A stretch of DNA of 22,207 nt from DATARH01 sp035504075. GTDB taxonomy: Bacteria > Pseudomonadota > Alphaproteobacteria > ATCC43930 > CGMCC-115725. The translations under genes and the position numbers were made by a program. Each line of letters begins with the position of its first letter. The stretch's first letter is position 1. The stretch covers positions 1 through 22,207 of the forward strand of contig DATJSO010000065.1 of NCBI GenBank assembly GCA_035504075.1. The letters run 5' to 3'. The notes below the pieces were generated by a model. The model made no database searches and was not told the origin of the DNA. It saw only the letters and a list, made by a program, of their open reading frames with translations. This document shows positions 1-5,271 of this stretch, piece after piece.

Positions 1-141
1 CGGCGGTCTTCCCGCCGGCCTCCTGCTCCCGCAGTACCGCGATGATCTGTTCCTCGGTGAACCTCGATCGCTTCATCGTCCGTCCCCCTTCCGGCGGTCG
101 GACTCTATCCAAATCTGGACGAGTTTCAGGGGCTCAGGTCA
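1..141 (-). mobile_element. IS3-family insertion sequence, left end, cut by the window edge
   Basis: The complement strand encodes the start of an IS3-type OrfA (see the CDS at 2-76). Upstream of it, reading the complement from 141, the sequence begins TGACCTGAGCCCCTGAAAC. This resembles the terminal inverted repeat of IS3/IS407-group elements, which often begins TGACCTG followed by a run of C. The outer boundary is therefore placed at 141, by resemblance only. The rest of the element, the other inverted repeat and any target duplication lie outside the window, so the exact family and whether the element is intact cannot be judged. Confidence 0.65.
2..76 (-). CDS. IS3-family transposase OrfA, N-terminal 25 residues only (partial)
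   Basis: The complement strand from ATG at 76-74 reads MKRSRFTEEQIIAVLREQEA followed by GGKTA and runs off the window. This is the highly characteristic N-terminus of OrfA of IS3-family elements: the first helix of a helix-turn-helix that binds the terminal inverted repeats. In the family, OrfA is followed by OrfB (DDE integrase) and a fused transposase is made by programmed -1 frameshifting; neither is visible here. A purine-rich stretch (GAAGGGGGA) lies just upstream of the ATG and would serve as ribosome binding site. Family identification is confident; completeness is unknown. Confidence 0.85.
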   Translation of the reverse strand, partial: MKRSRFTEEQIIAVLREQEAGGKTA

Positions 142-406
142 TCGGCGAGGCTGTCAATCTGCCGATACGAACTCTTATTGATCGACCGGGCGTGCGGCGA
201 CGGCCGGATAGCACTGATCCGAGGGTTGTGGTGCCTGGTACCGAAGAGGAAGGCTACGAGAGCCCAGGAGGCTGGAATCAGAAACGTGATCCCTCCGACT
301 ATGCCGAAGCAGTGGAACTCTGGCGCCGGCAAAATTCGCGATCAAATCGGGCTCACTCGGACGTCGAGGCGGGGGCCGCGAGTCCGGGAACCGAAGGGGG
401 CGAAGC

Positions 407-616
407 ATGAGACGCCAGACGGTAGTTTCATCAAATATTGCCGAAATCGGTTATGATGAGAATAGCCGAACCCTTGAAGTCCTATTTAATAATGGAAGTG
501 TCTATCAATATTTTGATGTTCCACCTCAGCTCCATGCAGAGCTAATGCAAGCTGGATCGGTTGGGCAATATCTTAATGCCAACATCAAAGGGAATTTTCG
601 CTACGCTCGTGTGTGA
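407..616 (+). CDS. KTSC-domain small protein
   Basis: A 69-residue protein matching the pattern of the KTSC domain along its whole length: an N-terminal VVSSNIAEIGYDE stretch, a strand with TLEVLFNNGSVYQYFDVP, then an AGSVGQYLNANIKGNFRYARV tail. The domain is a short beta-rich module often found alone or at the end of longer proteins, frequently on phages and mobile DNA; its biochemical role is not established. The start ATG at 407 follows the purine-rich AAGGGGGCGAAGC. The gene is visibly AT-richer than the rest of the window (many AAT, TAT, TTT codons), which suggests recent transfer. It lies between an IS3 end and a toxin-antitoxin pair. Confidence 0.85.
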   Translation: MRRQTVVSSNIAEIGYDENSRTLEVLFNNGSVYQYFDVPPQLHAELMQAGSVGQYLNANIKGNFRYARV

Positions 617-744
617 CTTATCTGTAGCCGGCACGATCGGCATACATGAGGAGAGCCTGACTGTAAATCTGGACCGAAGCCGAAACATCCTGCAACGGCC
701 TCGAAAAGGTCGGGCTGCCAGTGGGCGGATCGGTAATGGGCCTC

Positions 745-773
745 TTGAAAAGTTAGTCCAATCGACGTACATT
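745..773 (+). promoter_or_regulatory. Putative sigma-70 promoter of the toxin-antitoxin operon
   Basis: TTGAAA at 745-750 and TACATT at 768-773 are separated by 17 bases, a near-consensus housekeeping promoter. The predicted start of transcription (about 780) lies a dozen bases before the antitoxin ATG at 792, giving a very short leader with GAGAAG as possible ribosome binding site. In DUF1778/GNAT systems the antitoxin-toxin complex represses its own promoter. I see no clear operator palindrome here. Confidence 0.55.
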
Positions 774-791
774 TGTCGAGAAGTGACCGGT

Positions 792-1085
792 ATGACTTCA
801 AGGAAGCAGGAACGGCGTCTGCGGGAAGAGCGACTGGGTTTTCGTGTGGATGAGCCTACAAAGGCGCTGATCGAGCGCGCGGCTCAGCTCGAGCGGCGAA
901 AGCTAACTGACTTCTGCATGACGGCGCTGACCGAGGCTGCGCGCAGAACGATCGCAGAGCACGAGACCCTCGTGTTGTCCGAGCGCGACCGTGCGGTCTT
1001 TTTCGACACGCTTATCAACCCTCCGGCTTCGAACGAGCGCCTTCAACGGGCGTTCGCAGAACATAAGCGCCGGGTCGTGCGGTGA
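792..1085 (+). CDS. DUF1778 antitoxin (TacA-like), type II toxin-antitoxin
   Basis: A 97-residue, highly charged protein. The N-terminal half (about residues 5-45: RLREERLGFRVDEPTKALIE, then RAAQLERRKLTDFCMTAL) has the ribbon-helix-helix DNA-binding fold of DUF1778 antitoxins. The C-terminal half, ending in a basic helix with NPPASNERLQRAF, matches the part that wraps around and neutralises the toxin. The ATG at 792 was chosen because it starts exactly at the conserved domain and lies just after a good promoter; an in-frame ATG at 561 would add a non-conserved extension overlapping the KTSC gene. The stop codon at 1083-1085 directly abuts the toxin start (TGAATG), so the two are translationally coupled. 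The product should repress the operon and hold the toxin inactive. Confidence 0.88.
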   Translation: MTSRKQERRLREERLGFRVDEPTKALIERAAQLERRKLTDFCMTALTEAARRTIAEHETLVLSERDRAVFFDTLINPPASNERLQRAFAEHKRRVVR

Positions 1086-1610
1086 ATGGCGAAACGGCCA
1101 GCTGCGGACCTGCGCATTGTGCCGTTTGGCGAGGTGCACGACCGTGCGCGCTTCACCTGCGGGGTGGAGAGCCTGGATCGCTATCTCAAGACACAAGCGG
1201 GGCAGGATATCCGTCGGAAGGCGAACGCTGTGTTCGTGCTGAGCTCGGTGTCCGAACCGGAGCGGGTGCTAGGCTATTACACGCTCTGCGCCATGGCGAT
1301 TTCGCGGGGCGAGGTCCCCGAGGCGGCCTGGAAGCACGTCCCTCGATACCCGCTCGTCAGTTGCACCCTGATCCGACGTTTGGCGATTGCAAAGGATCAG
1401 CAAGGCCAGCCTCTTGGTTCGATCCTGCTTGCCGATGCACTCCTCCGCGCGTTCGAGAGCGCCGGCACCGTCGGCTCCTCCATGGCGGTCGCCGATGCGC
1501 TCGACGATGCTGCAGCCGGCTTTTACGCGGCGCATGGCTTTGTGCGACTGCCGGACTCGTTGCGCCTCGTTATGCCGATGCGTCAGGCTGGTGTGCGAGC
1601 TGAGCGATGA
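1086..1610 (+). CDS. GNAT-family acetyltransferase toxin (TacT-like)
   Basis: A 174-residue GCN5-related N-acetyltransferase of the type that acetylates the amino group of charged tRNAs and blocks translation. Visible hallmarks are the N-terminal FTCGVESLDRYLKTQAGQD motif (residues 23-41), RRLAIAKDQQGQPLGSILL (97-115) with the acetyl-CoA-binding Q-x-x-G-x-G/A-like turn at 106-111, and ADALDDAAAGFYAAHGF (136-152) with the conserved tyrosine 147. Length is that of full TacT-like toxins and no key element is missing, so it is probably active. The start ATG follows the antitoxin stop without a gap. The pair sits in apparently acquired DNA beside tRNA-Gly and may help keep that DNA in the genome. 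The precise tRNA substrate cannot be read from the sequence. Confidence 0.9.
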   Translation: MAKRPAADLRIVPFGEVHDRARFTCGVESLDRYLKTQAGQDIRRKANAVFVLSSVSEPERVLGYYTLCAMAISRGEVPEAAWKHVPRYPLVSCTLIRRLAIAKDQQGQPLGSILLADALLRAFESAGTVGSSMAVADALDDAAAGFYAAHGFVRLPDSLRLVMPMRQAGVRAER

Positions 1611-1828
1611 CGTCTAACCGTTCACAGACGAAGCTAGGGAAGCAGCCGGGGAAACAGATCCAAGACGCTTTCGGGATCTGGGGAAGCACGGCTATCCACC
1701 ATGACGGTAACCAATCCATCGGTCTTGCGCTCTCGCAGGAAGCGGCTGGCTGCGGGACATTCGAGGCCCCACACATGCCGGAGGTGGCCGCGCGCCCGCT
1801 ACGACATGGGTTCTGTTGCTTCCCCCAT

Positions 1829-1862
1829 GCTTCCCCGGCTTTGCCGAGCAGGCCGGGGAAGC
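1829..1862. repeat. Perfect 11-base inverted repeat (hairpin)
   Basis: GCTTCCCCGGC at 1829-1839 is exactly complementary to GCCGGGGAAGC at 1852-1862, with a 12-base loop. Neither strand has a T-tract directly after it, so it is not a typical intrinsic terminator. It lies 50 bases beyond the 3' end of tRNA-Gly, just past the tRNA terminator. It is built from two of the GGGGAAGCA repeat units of this region. Confidence 0.7.
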
Positions 1863-1885
1863 AAAAACGGCCCCGAAAGGCCGTT
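1863..1885 (-). terminator. Intrinsic terminator of tRNA-Gly
   Basis: On the complement strand AACGGCC, a six-base loop (TTTCGG) and GGCCGTT form a perfect 7-bp stem whose last bases merge into a TTTTT run (+ strand AAAAA at 1863-1867). It begins 29 bases after the encoded CCA of the tRNA gene, exactly where a tRNA terminator is expected. Confidence 0.75.
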
Positions 1886-1913
1886 CTAAGCAACTCATTT
1901 CCTTGAGAAAATC

Positions 1914-1988
1914 TGGAGCGGGCGAAGGGATTCGAACCCTCGACCCCAACCTTGGCAAGGTTGTGCTCTACCCCTGAGCTACGCCCGC
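1914..1988 (-). tRNA. tRNA-Gly (anticodon GCC)
   Basis: The complement strand from 1988 folds as a complete cloverleaf. The acceptor stem GCGGGCG/CGCCCGC pairs fully, the D arm is GCTC-AGGGGTA-GAGC, and the anticodon arm is CAACC-TTGCCAA-GGTTG with anticodon GCC. The variable loop has five bases and the T arm is GAGGG-TTCGAAT-CCCTT. The discriminator is T, followed by a chromosomally encoded CCA (1914-1916). Total is 72 bases plus CCA. The gene is transcribed toward the mobile-looking DNA at 1-1913, so its 3' end faces that DNA, as is usual for tRNA genes used by integrases. Confidence 0.97.
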
Positions 1989-2003
1989 GTCGCACCGATG
2001 CAT

Positions 2004-2037
2004 ATCATATCCGGGGTGGGGGTCTGCAAGCGCTTGC
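2004..2037 (-). promoter_or_regulatory. Possible promoter of tRNA-Gly with overlapping 12-base palindrome
   Basis: On the complement strand TATGAT (2009-2004) is a fair -10 element 15 bases before the mature tRNA 5' end. The best -35 candidate, TTGCAG (2029-2024), is only 14 bases away, which is short. The -35 candidate overlaps a perfect palindrome GCAAGCGCTTGC (2026-2037). The -10 assignment is reasonable; the -35 is doubtful. Confidence 0.35.
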
Positions 2038-2206
2038 GCGCGCAGGCCGCGGGCGCCATCGTGCGCCGTTGTCGACGATGCCCGCTTCTGCGCGCTCGGC
2101 ATCGCGCCTCCGCCGATCGAAGCCAGGTTTTGTCGGTGGTGGCTATACCGCCGGAAGTGCTCCAGAGTTTGCGAGGAGCCGCCGCCATAGCAGGTCCCGC
2201 CCAATG

Positions 2207-2236
2207 AAACTGCCACCTTTAACCGGCAATTGGCAG
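2207..2236 (-). terminator. Weak candidate terminator downstream of the TauD-family gene
   Basis: On the complement strand, 15 bases after the stop codon of the dioxygenase gene, CTGCCA (2236-2231) can pair with TGGCAG (2215-2210) across a 15-base loop and is followed by TTTCATT. The stem is short, the loop long and the T-run weak, so this is only a candidate. Confidence 0.35.
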
Positions 2237-2250
2237 ATCGTGCCGCAGCG

Positions 2251-3090
2251 TCAGCGCGGCCGGTCGCCCCGCAGCGTGATGCGATGCATGACGCGGCGGA
2301 AGCCGTGATAGTCGTTGACCGGATTGTGCTGGGCGCAGCGGTTGTCCCAGAATGCCAGCGACCCCGGCTGCCAGCGGAAGCGGCAGGTGAATTCCGGGCG
2401 CATCAGGTGCGCGAACAGGAAATCGAGCAGCGGGGCGCTTTCCTGTTCGGTCATATCCTTGAAACGGGTCGTATGGCCGCCATTGACGTAGAGCGCCTTT
2501 CGTCGCGTTTCGGGGTGGGTGCGCACGACCGGGTGCTCGGCGACGTATTCCTGCTTTGTGTCGGCGCGGGCGGCGTCGCGCAGCCGGTCTTCGCGCGTTT
2601 TTGTCACGTCGGCCTTGGCCGAGGAATTGACCGCGACAAGCCCGTCGAGCAGGCGCCTGAGGCCCGGCGACAGGCTCTCATAGGCGAGATACATGTTGGC
2701 GAACAGCGTGTCGCCGCCGTAGGGCGGCACCTCGCGCGCGACCAGCATCGTGCCCATCGGCGGGATGTCGAGATAGGCCGTGTCGGTGTGCCAGAGGCCG
2801 CCGAAATTGACCCGCTCGTGCTCCAGCTTGACGACCGGCGTAATCTCCGCAAACCCGTCGAGGCCGCGCAGAAACGGGTACTCGATCGGGTCGCCGAAGC
2901 GGCGGGCGAGCGTGAGGAAGCGTTCCGGCGGCAGGTCCTGGTCGCGGAAGAACAGGACGAGATGATCGAGCCAGGCGCGCCGCAGCGCCGCGACCAGGTC
3001 GTCATCGAGAGCGCGCGCCAGATCGACGCCGGCGATCTCGGCGCCGATCGCCCCGGCAAGCGGGCGGATGTCGAAGGAATTGCGGCGCAT
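2251..3090 (-). CDS. TauD/TfdA-family Fe(II)/2-oxoglutarate-dependent dioxygenase
   Basis: A 279-residue enzyme of the family that couples decarboxylation of 2-oxoglutarate to oxidation of a substrate such as taurine, an alkyl sulfate or 2,4-D. The iron ligands are visible: H101 and D103 in the GLWHTDTAYLDIPP motif and the distal H255 in WDNRCAQHNPVNDY. R270 in the C-terminal HRITLRGDRP is the expected 2-oxoglutarate-binding arginine. Length matches the family. The ATG at 3090 is chosen because the conserved N-terminus (FDIRPLAGAIGAEIAGVDL) follows it directly; an upstream extension would run through the divergent lipoprotein gene. The substrate cannot be deduced: the general TauD pattern does not settle sulfonate, sulfate or aryloxy acid. 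The gene is divergent from the lipoprotein-Nudix pair, with about 60 bases between them. Confidence 0.9.
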   Translation of the reverse strand: MRRNSFDIRPLAGAIGAEIAGVDLARALDDDLVAALRRAWLDHLVLFFRDQDLPPERFLTLARRFGDPIEYPFLRGLDGFAEITPVVKLEHERVNFGGLWHTDTAYLDIPPMGTMLVAREVPPYGGDTLFANMYLAYESLSPGLRRLLDGLVAVNSSAKADVTKTREDRLRDAARADTKQEYVAEHPVVRTHPETRRKALYVNGGHTTRFKDMTEQESAPLLDFLFAHLMRPEFTCRFRWQPGSLAFWDNRCAQHNPVNDYHGFRRVMHRITLRGDRPR

Positions 3091-3122
3091 CGCGGGCTCG
3101 ATCTTTGCCTCTCGCTGAGTGT

Positions 3123-3137
3123 AGCGTATTCGGCAAG
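3123..3137 (-). promoter_or_regulatory. Copy 1 of a shared 15-base upstream motif
   Basis: The complement reads CTTGCCGAATACGCT, 33-47 bases before the dioxygenase start codon. The same sequence with one change (CTTGCCAAATACGCT) occurs at 5192-5206 upstream of the luciferase-like monooxygenase. It could be a promoter part or an operator; it does not form a palindrome. Confidence 0.3.
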
Positions 3138-3150
3138 CCGGGAGCGAGGC

Positions 3151-3306
3151 ATGCGCAATCCCCGTGCCGCCTGCGCGGCATTGATGCTGATCCTGGCGGC
3201 CTGCTTTATCGTTGCCGGCTGCGCCGCCGATAACGCCGGCAGATCCGACGGCGAGCGGCAGCACAGCGGCTTCTACGGCAGCGTCGAGGGCGGGTTCACG
3301 CGATGA
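3151..3306 (+). CDS. Very small predicted lipoprotein
   Basis: A 51-residue peptide with a textbook lipoprotein signal: basic N-terminus (MRNPR), a hydrophobic stretch (residues 7-20) and the lipobox VAGC with the lipidated cysteine at position 24, followed by alanine (no inner-membrane retention aspartate). The mature part is only 28 residues and ends GFYGSVEGGFTR. GGGAGCGAGG lies 6-10 bases before the ATG. The stop codon overlaps the start of the Nudix gene (ATGA at 3303-3306), so the two are probably co-transcribed and translationally coupled. I do not recognise a family beyond the signal; a role in the cell envelope is inference. It would easily be missed by gene callers. Confidence 0.7.
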   Translation: MRNPRAACAALMLILAACFIVAGCAADNAGRSDGERQHSGFYGSVEGGFTR

Positions 3307-3740
3307 AGGCGAGGGAGACGAGTTGCGGCACGATCGTGACCGACGGCGAACGCCTGCTGCTCGGCCATGCGACGCGTTCGCCGCGCTGGGACATCCCGAA
3401 GGGCGTCGCCGAGCCGGGCGAGAGCCTCGTCGCCGCAGCGCGCCGCGAGCTCTTCGAAGAGACCGGCCTCACGGCGCCCGAGATCGAATTGCGGCCGCTC
3501 GGCGTCCTGCCGTACCAGCCGGGCAAGGACCTTGCGCTCTTCGCGTGGCGCGTCGTGCCACTGCCGGATCCGATGGGCCTCGTCTGCGCTTCGTGCTTTT
3601 CGTGGAACGGCAGAATGCTGCCGGAGTTCGACCGGTTCGCGCTGTTCACGCTGCCCGAAGCGCTGGGGCATGTCGGCAAGGGCCTGGCCGCGCGGCTGGC
3701 CGGAATATCACTTGCAGCGCTAACGAAGGCTTCGGAATGA
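3303..3740 (+). CDS. Nudix hydrolase
   Basis: A 145-residue protein with a perfect Nudix box (Gx5Ex7REUxEExGU): G34, E40, then RELFEETGL at 48-56. The family hydrolyses nucleoside diphosphates linked to another group (for example nucleotide sugars, dinucleoside polyphosphates or oxidised nucleotides) using a divalent metal bound by the box glutamates. The N-terminus (SCGTIVTDGERLLLGHATRS, then PRWDIPKG) resembles the diadenosine polyphosphate/MutT-like branch, but the substrate is not identifiable. The ATG overlaps the stop of the preceding lipoprotein gene. The protein is full length for a single-domain Nudix enzyme. Confidence 0.9.
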   Translation: MKARETSCGTIVTDGERLLLGHATRSPRWDIPKGVAEPGESLVAAARRELFEETGLTAPEIELRPLGVLPYQPGKDLALFAWRVVPLPDPMGLVCASCFSWNGRMLPEFDRFALFTLPEALGHVGKGLAARLAGISLAALTKASE

Positions 3741-3789
3741 TGCGTCGGGCATGCTAAACAGGTGTCAGCTCCAACGCGAGGACGACATC

Positions 3790-4215
3790 ATGCCCAAGCT
3801 CCGCCACATCGCGATCGCCGCCGAAGACCCCGACGCGATGGCCGAATTCTACAAGAAGGCGTTCGATTTTGTCGAGGTCGGCCGGCCGAACGGAGTCTTG
3901 GCCGATGGCGTCTTCCTGTCGGACGGCACGCTCAACATGGCGATCCTGAAGTTCAAGACCGACCAGCTCGGCAAGGGCATGGATTTTCGCGGCATCCATC
4001 ATTTCGGCGTGCTGGTCGAGGATGTCGATGCCTTCTCGCACAAGCTGGAAAGCCTCGGCGCCCGGCATTACATCGACCAGGGCCACGGCGGCCAGCAGGC
4101 CGGCTATTTCGAGAAGAAGTTCTACGGTCCCGAGGGCGTGCTGTTCGACATCGCCGAACACGGCTGGGCCGGCGCCGAAAAGCTGCCCGAACCGGTCAAG
4201 GAAGCGGCGGAATAA
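3790..4215 (+). CDS. VOC (glyoxalase/bleomycin-resistance/dioxygenase fold) protein, first of a tandem pair
   Basis: A 141-residue VOC-superfamily protein with two beta-alpha-beta-beta-beta repeats: LRHIAIAAEDPDAMAEFYKK (residues 4-23) opens the first and GIHHFGVLVEDVDAF (68-82) the second. Candidate metal ligands are H6, H70/H71 and E123 in VLFDIAEH. Proteins of this fold act as lyases, dioxygenases, isomerases or binding proteins; no specific function can be read. GCGAGGACG before the ATG at 3790 is the ribosome binding site; an earlier in-frame ATG at 3751 would add a non-conserved tail. The next gene is a paralogue with about two thirds identical residues by hand count, 13 bases downstream, so the two form an operon and probably arose by duplication. 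Confidence 0.88.
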   Translation: MPKLRHIAIAAEDPDAMAEFYKKAFDFVEVGRPNGVLADGVFLSDGTLNMAILKFKTDQLGKGMDFRGIHHFGVLVEDVDAFSHKLESLGARHYIDQGHGGQQAGYFEKKFYGPEGVLFDIAEHGWAGAEKLPEPVKEAAE

Positions 4216-4228
4216 GGGGAGACGCAAC

Positions 4229-4651
4229 ATGGCCAAGCTGCGTCACCTGGCGATCGCCTGCAAGGACCCGGACGCCATGGCTGAGTTCTATATGAAGGCG
4301 TTCGATTTCACGCTCGTCCGCAGCAATGACGGGCCGCTCGCCTACGGCCATCACCTGAGCGACGGCACGCTCGACCTGGCTATCCTGCGCTTCAAATCGG
4401 ACCAGATCGGCAAGGGCATGGATTACACCGGGCTGCATCACTTCGGCGTGCTGGTCGAGGACGTCGACGCCACGGCCGAAAAAGTCGCCGCGCAGGGCGG
4501 CCGGCATTACATGGATCAGCTGGAGCCCGGCCGCACCGGCGGTTTCGAAGTCAAGATGTACGGCCCCGAGGGCGTGCTGTTCGACATCGCCGAGCATCCC
4601 TGGACTGGCAGCGAAGCGCTGCCGGAGAAGGTCGAGGAAGCCGCGGAATAA
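4229..4651 (+). CDS. VOC (glyoxalase/bleomycin-resistance/dioxygenase fold) protein, second of a tandem pair
   Basis: A 140-residue paralogue of the preceding gene, sharing DPDAMAEFY, LSDGTL, GKGMD, HHFGVLVEDVD and YGPEGVLFDIAEH. The candidate metal ligands (H6, H70/H71, E122) are kept. Differences cluster at residues 29-42 and 81-105, the loops that usually line the VOC active-site cavity, so the two copies may handle different ligands or form a heterodimer (inference). AAGGGGAGA precedes the ATG at 4229 by about eight bases. VOC proteins are commonly dimers whose cavity is built by domain pairing, which makes retained tandem copies noteworthy. No terminator with a T-run follows; a GC-rich hairpin lies at 4691-4716. 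Confidence 0.88.
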   Translation: MAKLRHLAIACKDPDAMAEFYMKAFDFTLVRSNDGPLAYGHHLSDGTLDLAILRFKSDQIGKGMDYTGLHHFGVLVEDVDATAEKVAAQGGRHYMDQLEPGRTGGFEVKMYGPEGVLFDIAEHPWTGSEALPEKVEEAAE

Positions 4652-4690
4652 CGCGCATACCGTCATCCGCGCGACGCGCCAATCCGCTGG

Positions 4691-4716
4691 GCCGAGCCGG
4701 CGCGCCGGGCTTCGGC
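4691..4716. repeat. GC-rich hairpin with a 12-base palindrome
   Basis: The palindrome CCGGCGCGCCGG (4697-4708) is flanked by GCCGA (4691-4695) and TCGGC (4712-4716), which also pair. It lies 40 bases after the second VOC gene and might stop or stabilise the transcript, but it has no T-tract. Confidence 0.35.
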
Positions 4717-4887
4717 CCCGCCCCGGGCTTGCTGCGGCGATCGCGCAGGTGTGAGGCAAACATTGCTAAAAAACACCGTGAGCAACGCGCGGCTACGTAA
4801 TCTCCCGTAGGATAAAACCGGATTTCGCGCCTGGCGCCGATCGGCAAGTATCGCGCATCGAGACCGGATTACCGACGGAGCACGGCG

Positions 4888-5109
4888 ATGACCCAGCAAG
4901 AACATGATGCGGCGATCGCCGCCTTCATCAAGAACAGAGGCGTGACGCGCTGCCCGACCGCGTGCGCGGTGCCGACAAATGCGTCAGTCGCCGCCGCCGA
5001 TCGCGAAGCGTTGCGCCGCCGCGCCGAGGAGCAGGAGGCGCGCCGCGAGGAACGGCGTCTGCGCGAAGTGTGGCGTTATCGCTTCGGCCATACGGGACAT
5101 GCCGCATAG
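4888..5109 (+). CDS. Small conserved-looking protein with a GVTRCPTAC motif, unknown function
   Basis: A 73-residue protein. The N-terminal part (about residues 5-30) has a short helix, IAAFIKNRGVTRCPTACAVPT with two cysteines four residues apart, and is followed by a charged helix (residues 38-65, ADREALRRRAEEQEARREER) that could form a coiled coil. I recall similar short alphaproteobacterial hypothetical proteins with this I-x-x-FI...GVTRCPTAC...PT pattern, but no function. GACGGAGCACGGCG before the ATG includes GGAG at a good distance. The gene stands alone between the VOC pair and the flavin monooxygenase gene. It could bind a metal or nucleic acid, but nothing in the sequence proves either. 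Confidence 0.7.
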   Translation: MTQQEHDAAIAAFIKNRGVTRCPTACAVPTNASVAAADREALRRRAEEQEARREERRLREVWRYRFGHTGHAA

Positions 5110-5191
5110 ACTGCCTTCTGATGTACAGTGAGACAGCGAGAGGGCGGGAGCGATCCGGCCCGGCGGCCCGGCCTCGGGCCGTTCAGATAAC

Positions 5192-5206
5192 CTTGCCAAA
5201 TACGCT
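5192..5206 (+). promoter_or_regulatory. Copy 2 of a shared 15-base upstream motif
   Basis: CTTGCCAAATACGCT, 66-80 bases before the monooxygenase start, matches 14 of 15 positions of the complement at 3137-3123 upstream of the TauD-family gene. It is not palindromic. TTGCC could act as a -35 hexamer but no good -10 follows at 16-18 bases in either copy. Confidence 0.3.
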
Positions 5207-5271
5207 TTGCCGGGATGGGAGTGCCGCGATGCGGCGTTGTTGTCACATGTCGGATCTGTAAATTGAACCCG

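Larger units (their letters stand above)
1611..1913. other. Non-coding stretch between toxin gene and tRNA-Gly, with GGGGAAGCA repeats
   Basis: About 300 bases with no convincing gene; small ORFs here lack recognisable domains. The nonamer GGGGAAGCA or its complement occurs at 1680-1688, 1817-1825 (complement), 1828-1836 (complement) and 1855-1863, with a near copy at 1637-1644 and a related GGGGAAAC at 1648-1655. Two of the copies form the arms of a perfect 11-base inverted repeat (1829-1839 and 1852-1862). The terminator of the tRNA gene (complement 1863-1885) is also here. The stretch lies directly at the 3' side of a tRNA gene and could be a remnant of an integration-site arm, but no integrase gene is visible. 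Confidence 0.6.

Noticed and set aside
126..332. Complement frame with a hydrophobic stretch (VGGITFLIPASWALVAFLFG), possibly a membrane protein cut by the IS
   Set aside because: It starts with TTG without a ribosome binding site, runs into the IS end, and has no recognisable family. The hydrophobic run is suggestive but can occur by chance.
142..456. Forward frames of about 90-120 codons between the IS end and the KTSC gene
   Set aside because: No domain resemblance. One begins inside the IS and the other runs through the KTSC gene in another frame.
1570..1995. Complement frame of 141 codons across the tRNA gene
   Set aside because: It begins with the translation of tRNA-Gly (a common artefact) and has no family match.
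2230..3306. Forward frame of 358 codons opposite the dioxygenase gene
   Set aside because: It is the antisense shadow of the dioxygenase gene. Only its last 51 codons, from the ATG at 3151, look real (the lipoprotein).
4763..4785. TTGCT and AGCAA inverted repeat with an A-run upstream of the GVTRCPTAC gene
   Set aside because: Only five-base arms with a long spacer; too weak to call an operator or terminator.
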